A DNA stretch of 5,234 nucleotides from JACCQS01 sp050999295. Its GTDB lineage: Bacteria > Actinomycetota > Actinomycetes > Mycobacteriales > Geodermatophilaceae. Every line of letters begins with the position of its first letter. Position 1 is the stretch's first letter. Positions 1 through 4,429 of this stretch are shown piece after piece. The stretch lies in NCBI GenBank assembly GCA_050999295.1, contig JBPCPI010000164.1, forward strand, positions 1-5,234, read 5' to 3'. The translations under genes and the position numbers were made by a program. The notes under the pieces are model-generated. The model saw only the letters and a program-made list of their open reading frames with translations, made no database searches and was not told the DNA's origin.

Positions 1-1
1 C

Positions 2-169
2 ATCGGTGCCGACACCGACGACCCCACCAATCAATCGCTGCCGGTCGTCGCGACACCCGCCACCAGCGAGGTACGCACCTGGGCACGAGCAGCCGGGCTC
101 CACGTCCCTGACCGCGGCCGACTTCGACCCGAGATTTGGCACGCCTGGTTCGAGGCGCGCCGCCCGTAA
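2..169 (+). CDS. Lsr2-like DNA-binding domain protein, 3' end (5' outside window)
   Basis: This frame is open from the left edge and ends at TAA 167-169, giving the last 55 residues of a protein. The C-terminal part reads EVRTWARAAGLHVPDRGRL, then RPEIWHAWFEARRP. That is the layout of the Lsr2 C-terminal DNA-binding domain: a W-A-R helix, a glycine turn, an S/P-D-R-G-R loop and a final helix. In Lsr2 the RGR loop enters the minor groove of AT-rich DNA in an AT-hook-like way, and the protein silences horizontally acquired genes in actinobacteria. The residues before the domain are Pro/Thr/Ala-rich, as expected of a linker. The N-terminal dimerisation domain would lie outside the window, so this may be a true Lsr2 paralogue or another protein that ends in an Lsr2 domain. 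It faces vapBC convergently across a hairpin. The domain call is firm; full-length identity is unknown. Confidence 0.8.
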   Translation: MGADTDDPTNQSLPVVATPATSEVRTWARAAGLHVPDRGRLRPEIWHAWFEARRP

Positions 170-206
170 GCGGGTCGTTCGCCGGCACGTTGGCTGCCGT
201 GAGTTG

Positions 207-232
207 GCGCCGACTTGAAGACAAGTTGGCGC
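207..232 (+). terminator. Hairpin terminator between convergent lsr2-like gene and vapC
   Basis: GCGCCGACTTG (207-217) pairs with CAAGTTGGCGC (222-232) around the four-base loop AAGA. This gives an 11-bp stem with one G-U pair on the plus strand, which becomes an A-C mismatch on the minus strand. It starts 38 bases after the lsr2-like stop codon. No U-run follows, which is common in actinobacteria. Position and strength suit termination of the plus-strand gene, and perhaps weaker termination of vapBC transcripts from the other side. Confidence 0.6.
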
Positions 233-321
233 GTGACGCTCTGCGTCAGGCAGTGCGTTGGAACACCTGTCGCTCTCGCCGCTCAAGCCGCTCGGCGACC
301 GTCCCGAGACGCGCGCGCTCA

Positions 322-696
322 TCATCCTTGGTTCTCCAGGTGTGCCAACCCGAGGTGGGTGGCTGCCAACGCGAGTCGTTGGTCGCGAGTCCACAGGGCT
401 GCACCTGTGGTGAGCAGGGTCGCCGCGAGCAGATGCGCGTCGACGTACCCGATGCCGAGCCCGAACAAATGCCGGTGCTCGACCAGGTCCAGGACTTCGA
501 CGTCTGTCGCGGTCTGCGCTCGGGGAAGGTTGCTGAGTAGATCGAGTACCTCGCTGCGGTGAGACAGCTGGCCGAGCGCGAGTTCGCCGATCACCCATGG
601 ATGGGCTAGCACGTGACCGTCCTCGAGCAGTGTCGCGAGCGTCGGTACGCCGACCCTGAGGTGATCGATCCAGATCGAGGTGTCTACGAGAATCAC
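322..696 (-). CDS. vapC: VapC-family PIN-domain ribonuclease toxin
   Basis: This is a 124-residue PIN-domain protein, the normal length for a VapC toxin. VapC enzymes are Mg2+-dependent ribonucleases that cut specific RNAs, often tRNA or 23S rRNA, and stop growth when free of VapB. The expected acidic residues are present: D5 in the opening MILVDTSIWIDHL, E38 in HPWVIGELALG, D86 in GIGYVDAHLLA and D105 in LWTRDQRL. The active site therefore looks complete. The start is GTG at 696, not ATG; GTG overlaps the vapB stop TGA (693-696, GTGA), so translation is coupled to the antitoxin. No frameshift or internal stop is seen. The overall wording is close to mycobacterial VapC toxins beginning MILVDTS, but I cannot assign a numbered orthologue or the RNA target from sequence alone. 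Confidence 0.93.
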   Translation of the reverse strand: MILVDTSIWIDHLRVGVPTLATLLEDGHVLAHPWVIGELALGQLSHRSEVLDLLSNLPRAQTATDVEVLDLVEHRHLFGLGIGYVDAHLLAATLLTTGAALWTRDQRLALAATHLGLAHLENQG

Positions 697-890
697 GCAG
701 GTGTCGTCCGCCGTCTCGTGCTGCCTTGAGCGTGCGGGTCACTCCCGGCAAGCTGAGCCAGCCGGTGGGCGCTCTCGCGCTCGATCAAGGCCTGCAGGGC
801 CTGGCGCACCAACGCGCTCTTCTCGCGGGTTCCTGTCAGGCGTTGTGCCTCCCGGATCAGATCATCATCCAGAGCGAGCGTCGTTCTCAT
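693..890 (-). CDS. vapB: VapB-family antitoxin
   Basis: This is a 65-residue antitoxin directly upstream of vapC. The N-terminal half (MRTTLALDDDLIREAQRLTG, then a short helix ending near residue 40) is the DNA-binding part of the VapB antitoxin family (Pfam VapB_antitoxin). The tail containing LAQLAGSDPHA matches the conserved segment that wraps around and blocks the PIN active site. Its role is to neutralise VapC and, as a VapBC complex, to repress its own promoter. The ATG at 890 is preceded by GGAGG on the minus strand with a four-base spacer, which fixes the start. The gene overlaps vapC by 4 bp. A 36-bp dyad beginning 15 bp upstream is the likely operator. The module looks intact and autoregulated. 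Confidence 0.93.
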   Translation of the reverse strand: MRTTLALDDDLIREAQRLTGTREKSALVRQALQALIERESAHRLAQLAGSDPHAQGSTRRRTTPA

Positions 891-904
891 CCCACCTCCA
901 GTGG

Positions 905-940
905 CACGTGTATCGACATCATACGATGACGATACACGTG
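905..940 (-). promoter_or_regulatory. vapBC promoter/operator dyad
   Basis: CACGTGTATCG (905-915) and CGATACACGTG (930-940) form a perfect 11-bp inverted repeat. Inside it CATC (917-920) pairs with GATG (925-928) around the centre. Of 18 base pairs in the 36-bp dyad only 916/929 and 921/924 fail to match. On the minus strand TATGAT (918-923) is a good -10 hexamer, 27 bases from the vapB ATG. The -35 region is poor. An autorepressor site covering its own -10 is what VapBC regulation predicts. Confidence 0.8.
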
Positions 941-1154
941 TAAGACTGCCTGTCCAGCCTCGTCGGCGACGTCGCCGCCTCTACGCACTCACCCCGGACG
1001 CGCACAGGCCGCGGCTGCGTTGGAACACCGGCGCGCCAGTACCGAGCAGCTACTCGCGATCCTGGACGCCATCGACTGGTGCTGGGCCAAAGGCGGACAC
1101 TGGCGGCGGCGAATAGAAGCCGCGGGCACCCCGGTCACGGTCGGAGAGGTCTGA
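930..1154 (+). pseudogene. Unrecognised 3' gene fragment
   Basis: A plus-strand frame is open from 930 (just after an in-frame TGA at 927) to TGA 1152-1154. From about 1005 on it looks coding: an Ala/Glu/Arg-rich helix, then EQLLAILDAIDWCWAKGGHW, then RRRIEAAGTPVTVGEV and stop. The Trp content and regular G/C third positions argue against a random frame. There is no ATG or GTG with a ribosome site; the only plausible internal start is TTG at 1020, giving 44 residues. I do not recognise the family. It could be the tail of a gene whose 5' part was lost next to the vapBC promoter, or a small gene with a TTG start. The part before about 1000 overlaps the vapBC operator and is probably not coding. 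Confidence 0.35.
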
Positions 1155-1437
1155 ACCCGCCCCGGACAGCGCGAAGCCCGGCGCACCGACCATCCGGATG
1201 GCTGCAGGGGCCAGACTCGTTCCGATGCTAGGCCAACCAGCAAGATCGTTCCTACCGCTATTGGCTGTTCCGGTTGTTCCTCAACCCCGAGCTCGTCTTC
1301 CATGCGCAGCGGGCGCCCGAAGCGATGCGTCATCGAAACCAGCCACGTCGGTTGACGAGGGGCGAAGTCGTCACGCGCCGGGTCGGACGAGTTCGGCGCC
1401 GGCGGCTGCGGCGGGCCCGACCAGACGGCGGTCATAA
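1155..1437. other. Stretch without a recognisable gene
   Basis: No frame here has both a plausible start and a family I recognise. One plus-strand frame (1232 to about 1350) gives SYRYWLFRLFLNPELVFHAQ, which looks protein-like (aromatic and amphipathic) but has no start codon with a ribosome site and degenerates into Arg-rich text. The right end joins the ATPase remnant, whose frame is closed by TAA at 1435-1437. The stretch is most likely eroded coding DNA. Confidence 0.4.
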
Positions 1438-1876
1438 CTGGACGAGCTGCTTGCTAGCCTGCCGGCAGTTTGCCTCGACGGCCCAAAGCAGTGGGCAAGT
1501 CGGACACCGCCAGCCGGTGTGTTGAGACGATGTTCCGCTTGGATGGGGCCGATGGGCGCGAGATTGTCGACGCCGATCCGACACAGCCCGACAGTGCACC
1601 CGGCCCTGTACTCACGATGAGTGGCAACGGCTGCCCGCCGTCGGGGACCAATTGCGCCGCAAATTCGATGACGGTGCAGAACCCGGCCGGCACCTGCTTA
1701 CCGGCAGCGCCACCCCAGCCAACGCACCAGTCCACTCGGGTGCCGGCTGGATCGTGTCGGTACGGATGCGACCGCTTACCCTAGCCGAACGGCAAATCTG
1801 GCCTCCGACGGTCAGCCTGGCCGCGATGCTGGCCATCGAAGGCATGCACGACTGGTCGGGCGAGCGCCACATCTGA
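1438..1876 (+). pseudogene. AAA_14/DUF4143-type ATPase, N-terminal remnant with two frameshifts
   Basis: Three successive frames join into one ATPase N-terminus. LDELLASLPAVCLDGP (1438-1484) runs into KAVGKSDTASRCVETMFRLD (from 1485), forming the Walker A motif GPKAVGKS. After PGPVL (to 1613) the third frame gives DEWQRLPAVGDQLRRKFDD (from 1616), the Walker B region. LLTGSATPANAPVHSGAG and VSVRMRPLTLAER follow. That order is typical of the ATP-binding proteins carrying AAA_14 plus DUF4143. Each junction is repaired by one base: ccN-aaa at 1483-1485, and ctc-atc-gat in place of ctc-ac-gat near 1614. The frame ends at TGA 1874-1876, after about 145 residues of a protein normally near 400, so the DUF4143 half is absent. 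A stop codon (1435) lies directly upstream. It is non-functional unless the indels are sequencing errors, and even then truncated. Family members often sit in accessory islands; their role is poorly known. Confidence 0.82.
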
Positions 1877-1939
1877 TCAGGTGCGAGTGAGCGCGGCCGG
1901 AAGCAGTGCTCTCCGAACACCGATCCGCCCGCGCCCAGA

Positions 1940-2239
1940 TCACGCGCTGGCGAGCGGATGGATCTCGTCAAGCACACCAGCGAGACGGTCGCGCTCGACC
2001 TCGATGTCATAGCGGCCTTGGAGGTTCATCCAGAAGCGCTCCGAGGTGCCGAAGTAGCGGGCCAGCCGCAGCGCGGTATCAGCGCTGATTCGCCGCGTGC
2101 CGTGCACGATCTCGTTGATTCGCCGCGGCGGCACACTGATCGCAACGGCGAGCTTGTGCTGGGTGATGCCTAGCGGGGCGAGGTATTCCTCTGCGAGAAC
2201 CTCGCCAGGGTGGATGGGCGCCATGGATACGGTGCTCAT
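1940..2239 (-). CDS. higA: HigA-family antitoxin, HTH (Xre-type)
   Basis: This is a 99-residue protein with the HigA signature: PIHPGEVLAEEYLAPLGITQ near the N-terminus, an Xre-type helix-turn-helix over about residues 24-62 (HKLAVAISVPPRRINEIVHG and RRISADTALRLARYFGTS), then FWMNLQGRYDIE, the conserved Trp/Gln-Tyr-Asp segment after the HTH. HigA antitoxins bind and inactivate HigB, a RelE-fold ribosome-dependent mRNase, and repress the higBA promoter. The ATG at 2239 is preceded by GAGGAGG (2244-2250, minus strand), which lies in the last codons of higB; only 9 bp separate the two genes. The frame is intact and full length. Its partner upstream is truncated, so it is probably an orphan antitoxin. 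It may still act as a DNA-binding regulator or an anti-toxin against related HigB proteins elsewhere in the genome. Confidence 0.93.
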   Translation of the reverse strand: MSTVSMAPIHPGEVLAEEYLAPLGITQHKLAVAISVPPRRINEIVHGTRRISADTALRLARYFGTSERFWMNLQGRYDIEVERDRLAGVLDEIHPLASA

Positions 2240-2248
2240 TGGGCCTCC

Positions 2249-2403
2249 TCAGTGGTAGTCGACGATTTCGATGTCTTCAGGTCCGGCGGTGGTCCAGCGG
2301 AAGCAGATCCGCCACTGCTTGTTCACCCGGATGCTGTGCTGCCCGGCCCGATCGCCACGCAACTTCTCCAGCCGGTTACCCGTGGAATCCGCGCGTCGTC
2401 GAG
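2249..2403 (-). pseudogene. higB: HigB toxin remnant (C-terminal half, one frameshift)
   Basis: Directly upstream of higA the minus strand encodes GNRLEKLRGDRAGQHSIRVN, then KQWRICFRWTTAGPEDIEIV and DYH before the TGA at 2249-2251. This is the unmistakable C-terminal half of a HigB/RelE-type mRNase, including the G-D-R-x-G-Q-x-S-I-R and W-R-I-C-F-x-W core. Further up, LDDARIP (from 2403) continues the family but in another frame; one missing base at about 2381-2382 (cca-c-g instead of cca-ccg) accounts for the shift. In that frame a TAG precedes the Leu codon (2404-2406), and no first 40 residues or start codon are present. About 51 of the usual ~92 residues remain. The toxin should be dead. 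The junction with the operator-like palindrome suggests an internal deletion of the 5' half that spared the promoter. Confidence 0.85.
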
Positions 2404-2404
2404 C

Positions 2405-2436
2405 TAACGCGTCGCGTTATTACCGCGCTACGTTAT
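2405..2436 (-). promoter_or_regulatory. Probable higBA operator (palindrome plus extra half-site)
   Basis: TAACGCG (2405-2411) and CGCGTTA (2413-2419) make a perfect 15-bp palindrome around T2412. The half-site CGTTAT recurs at 2415-2420 and 2431-2436, 16 bp apart. The minus strand contains TATAAC (2433-2438) and TAATAA (2417-2422), both usable as -10-like elements. The region is clearly richer in AT than its surroundings. Xre-type HigA repressors bind such dyads at their own promoter, so a higBA operator is the natural reading. Its position against the middle of higB is odd and implies a deletion. Confidence 0.55.
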
Positions 2437-2505
2437 ATGCGCTTCCCGGTTAGGTCGTCGGCATCGAGATGACGGATGGCTCTTTGAAGGTCGAAGTGCA
2501 CGACG

Positions 2506-2646
2506 GCCGGCGAAGATGAAGAGCCACCGGGGCGACGCGGGTCGTTCAAACCGGCCCCGTGTACGGCGGATGTCCGGGCTGATGGCCTTGATCGCCTCTT
2601 CCTGACCAATGATCTGCTTGTGCAGCTCGTCTTCCATTTTGGTCAA
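2506..2646 (-). pseudogene. clpC fragment, copy 1 (region just before Walker A of second AAA module)
   Basis: The minus strand reads TKMEDELHKQIIGQEEAIKA, ISPDIRRTR and finally FIFAG. This matches the linker into the second AAA+ module of ClpC, the Hsp100 unfoldase that feeds the ClpP protease. Between RRTR and FIFAG the frame is wrong: relative to the copy at 4475-4600 there is one extra base after the RRTR codons and one missing base in the later GGS codons, restoring frame. Only about 47 codons exist; ClpC is about 840 residues. The similarity ends just after IFAG, directly before where the P-loop GPSGVGKT should be, and on the other side a few codons before MEDE. Neither flank resembles clpC. 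It is a broken fragment with no expected function. Confidence 0.85.
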
Positions 2647-2974
2647 AGGGCATTTGATCTTTCAGCACGGCGCCGGCACAAGGAGATTCGGCACGGGGAT
2701 CCGGGCCAAAACCAGCGTAGCGCCAGCCCGGACGCTTAGCCCGCCGATGTAGATCTGGCCCAACCAAGCCTGTACCACCTGAACGGACGTGCGGGGCCCT
2801 AAGCGAGCACTCCGTGGATGGCCTCCACCGGGAGGGTCACCGTGGTTTGTTCCAGTTCTTCGCCCGAGGGTCCAAGGATCACCGCGGAGCGCGAGGGCGC
2901 TGGGCATGTTGCCGGGGGCGACCGTGCCCAGAACATCACAGACGGGGTCAGCCCAGCGCCGGGCATCGGGGCCC
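2647..2974. other. Stretch with coding-like scraps, no intact gene
   Basis: No complete gene is visible. On the minus strand one frame runs DVLGTVAPGNMPSALAL (about 2910-2860), and another continues VILGPSGEELEQTTVTLPVE then AIHGVLA and a TAG at 2789-2791; a single extra base would join them. A further minus frame (about 2780-2665) is hydrophobic, with WLGQIYIGGLSVRAGATLVL and a stop. I recognise none of these. A small inverted repeat (GCCC at 2951-2954 with GGGC at 2961-2964) lies just after the stop of the HTH gene at 2975 and could be a weak terminator. The region is probably eroded coding DNA. Confidence 0.4.
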
Positions 2975-3214
2975 CTACGTCGAGGGCTGTGCTTCGGTTT
3001 GATCTCTGGCAGCCCTGATGGCCGCCTGAATGACGGTGGGTGAGCAGCCGAGGTCTGTGGCGATCCGGCGAACCGACCAGCCGGCTTCGGCGGCTCGGAG
3101 AATGGCCTGTTGACGGCGATGCGCGGCGCTGCGGATCGTTAGCTGGGCGGCCTGGATATCACTGGCTGCAGCGCGTGCGTCGGCGAGTGCGTGGGTTACG
3201 TCTTGCTCGCGCAT
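2975..3214 (-). CDS. Small helix-turn-helix protein, third gene of NTase operon
   Basis: This is a 79-residue protein, mostly helical. Residues 1-35 are Ala/Arg/Gln-rich and could form a coiled coil or dimerisation helix. Residues 36-70, AILRAAEAGWSVRRIATDLG, CSPTVIQAAIRAAR, fit a resolvase/sigma-like helix-turn-helix (A-G-x-S-x-R-x-I-A-x-x-L-G-x-S). I chose ATG 3214 because it lies 19 bp inside the 3' end of the upstream nucleotidyltransferase gene. A start further upstream would add a Pro/Arg-rich stretch encoded antisense to nothing conserved. The overlap implies co-translation. As the only clear DNA-binding protein of the operon it may be the autoregulator. It ends at TAG 2975-2977. Small HTH proteins of this type are common in actinobacteria, and I know no defined function for it. 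Confidence 0.7.
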   Translation of the reverse strand: MREQDVTHALADARAAASDIQAAQLTIRSAAHRRQQAILRAAEAGWSVRRIATDLGCSPTVIQAAIRAARDQTEAQPST

Positions 3215-3833
3215 GCTGGTCCCATTCCGCGGGCGATGCTGTCTGGGTTGCGTAGGGGGCGGCCGCACCTCGTGCAGGAGGCCGTTCCGGCGTGGTCAGC
3301 CGTGTCGGCCTGCTCGGGGTAGAGCTCTTCGAGGATGTACCGGACTCGAGGGGTGATGAGGTGGGATGGGTATGTAGCCTCGAGAAGGTCCAGGCCTTGG
3401 GCGGCTGTGGTGTACCCGCATGCGGCGTACAGGATTTGGATGTCTTCGATGTCGGTATCTCGGGCAGCGAGCAGCTTCATGGCGAGGAGGTACTTCGGGG
3501 AGGCGACATCGACTGTGAGGCCGGGGCGGTCGAGGGTTTGTCGCTTGTCTGGGTCTGGGTCTGGGCCGGGGAGGTAACTGTTCGCGGCATCGTTGAGCCA
3601 GTCCGGGGCGATCCCCCGGCGGTTGGCCACGGCTGTTGCGGCGTCGTACACGGCGGCTTTGGGTTCGAAGACTGTATCGACGTCACGCGTCGAGCGACGG
3701 GTGTTGTAGGCGAAGGCCATCGCCGCCCCGCCGACGATGAACATTTCCGCGCGGACCCGCGCCGGACGAGTTCTGCGCCGAGATCATCGAGCAGCGATCG
3801 GATCCCGTCGGCATCCAGCGGCGGGGTGGTCAT
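3196..3833 (-). pseudogene. DUF6036-like nucleotidyltransferase fused to DUF6011-like Cys motif, one-base frameshift
   Basis: If one base is restored near 3756-3758, the region encodes 212 residues. The first 26 (MTTPPLDADGIRSLLDDLGA, ELVRRG) start at ATG 3833, which overlaps the upstream stop (ATGA). The rest begins VRAEMFIVGGAAMAFAYNTR and continues RSTRDVDTVFEP. This is the DUF6036 nucleotidyltransferase pattern: GG at about 35-36 and the D-x-D metal-binding pair at about 51 and 53. FLPG-like YLPGPDPDPD and VASPKYLLAMKLLAARDTD also fit the family. The C-terminus adds CTRCGRPLRNPDSIARGMGP followed by AC (Cys at about 187, 190 and 208), resembling DUF6011. Related NTase-fold toxins (AbiEii, MenT) transfer nucleotides to RNA; the substrate here is unknown. 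As read, the full frame is broken. Translation from the internal ATG at 3744 would give 182 residues keeping all motifs, so residual function is possible. Confidence 0.8.
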
Positions 3834-4243
3834 GCCCTACTCAGGGCCTTCGCGGTGATGAAGACCCCTCGCTTGCGGAACGGCAACGGGGATTCTTGTA
3901 CGGCGGTGGCCTCGAGGGAACGCAGCCCGGCGACGAACCACCAGGGCTGGGCGTAGCGGGCCGGATCGGTGACCCACGCCGGTGCGGCCCAGCCATCGCG
4001 GCGGGCAAGGTACTCGCCGAGGGCGGCCAGCGCGGAGTCGACGCGGCTGTCACCGGTAGGTGGCGGTTCGGGGATGAAGAGCTCGTGTGCCCGTTCGCCG
4101 CTTCGCAGGGCACCGTTGTAGTCGTCGAGGAGCTGCAGAATGGTGTGCCGCCACACGGCTGTGAGGTTTCCCGGGTGCTCGGCCAGAAGGTCGCGGGCAA
4201 GGACAGCCGCAGCCGCAGTATTAATGCGCCGGCGGTCTGCCAT
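3830..4243 (-). CDS. 137-aa conserved actinobacterial protein, first gene of NTase operon (possible antitoxin)
   Basis: This is an intact 137-residue soluble protein without signal peptide or membrane segment. The N-terminal ~55 residues are helical (TAAAAVLARDLLAEHP, WRHTILQLLDDYNGALRSGE). The middle, DSRVDSALAALGEYLARRDG, is another helix. The C-terminal part has the pattern P-x-W-V-x-D-P-A-R with QPWWFVAGLRSLEATAVQES, then F-R-K-R-G-V-F-I. From memory, such W-F...SP-x-x-F-R-x-R-G-V-F-I proteins recur in actinobacteria next to DUF6036 genes, but no function is known to me. Its stop overlaps the NTase start by 4 bp (ATGA, 3830-3833), so the two are translationally coupled. First-gene position and size suit an antitoxin by analogy with AbiEi/AbiEii and MenA/MenT, but that is inference. 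ATG 4243 is adjacent to GGAGGG, too close to act as a normal ribosome site; a leaderless start is likely. Confidence 0.85.
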   Translation of the reverse strand: MADRRRINTAAAAVLARDLLAEHPGNLTAVWRHTILQLLDDYNGALRSGERAHELFIPEPPPTGDSRVDSALAALGEYLARRDGWAAPAWVTDPARYAQPWWFVAGLRSLEATAVQESPLPFRKRGVFITAKALSRA

Positions 4244-4429
4244 CCCTCCACTGTACGCCCACCCCGTACGCCGGCGGATGGTGAGGCTTGGGCCCCGCAG
4301 GTGCGGGTCCCGGCCTTCGTCGCCGTCCTGGCCGCCATCAGGGGAGGATTGGTACGGACCTAACGTTGGAGGGGTCCCCTGAGTCGCTATCGGGCTAACC
4401 GGCGCTGTCGCTCTCGCCGGCCAACAGAC
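4244..4429 (-). promoter_or_regulatory. Upstream region of NTase operon with -10-like hexamer
   Basis: TACAGT on the minus strand (4250-4255) fits the actinobacterial -10 pattern TAnnnT. Transcription seven bases downstream would begin at the A of ATG 4243, i.e. a leaderless mRNA. No convincing -35 is seen at 17-19 bp. Further up, TCAGGGGA (4338-4345) and TCCCCTGA (4375-4382) form an 8-bp inverted repeat with a 29-base loop, and AGGGGTCCCCT (4370-4380) is itself a palindrome. These could be operator sites. I see no gene in this stretch. Confidence 0.3.

Noticed and set aside
202..232. AGTTGGCGC direct repeat (202-210, 224-232)
   Set aside because: The second copy is the right arm of the 207-232 hairpin and the first overlaps its left arm, so no separate direct-repeat element is needed.
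989..1435. 148-codon minus-strand frame
   Set aside because: The text is Pro/Ser/Arg-rich and low in conserved-looking blocks, typical of the strand opposite GC-rich sequence. No ribosome site, and it runs antisense to the coding-like fragment ending at 1154.
1612..2010. 132-codon minus-strand frame overlapping the ATPase remnant and the higA end
   Set aside because: The opposite strand carries conserved ATPase motifs. The minus text is Ser/Arg-rich with no family match.
2468..2518. 16-codon plus-strand frame (ATG 2468 to TGA) divergent from the higBA operator
   Set aside because: No ribosome site beyond a weak GAG, and it ends inside clpC fragment 1. It is too short to support without conservation.
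3292..3858. 188-codon plus-strand frame
   Set aside because: It lies opposite the NTase gene, whose minus-strand frame has clear family motifs. The plus frame is Gly/Val/Asp-rich shadow text.
3737..4363. 208-codon plus-strand frame
   Set aside because: It is antisense to the 137-aa gene, has no recognisable domain and has unbiased composition for a real gene. Its length is explained by high GC.
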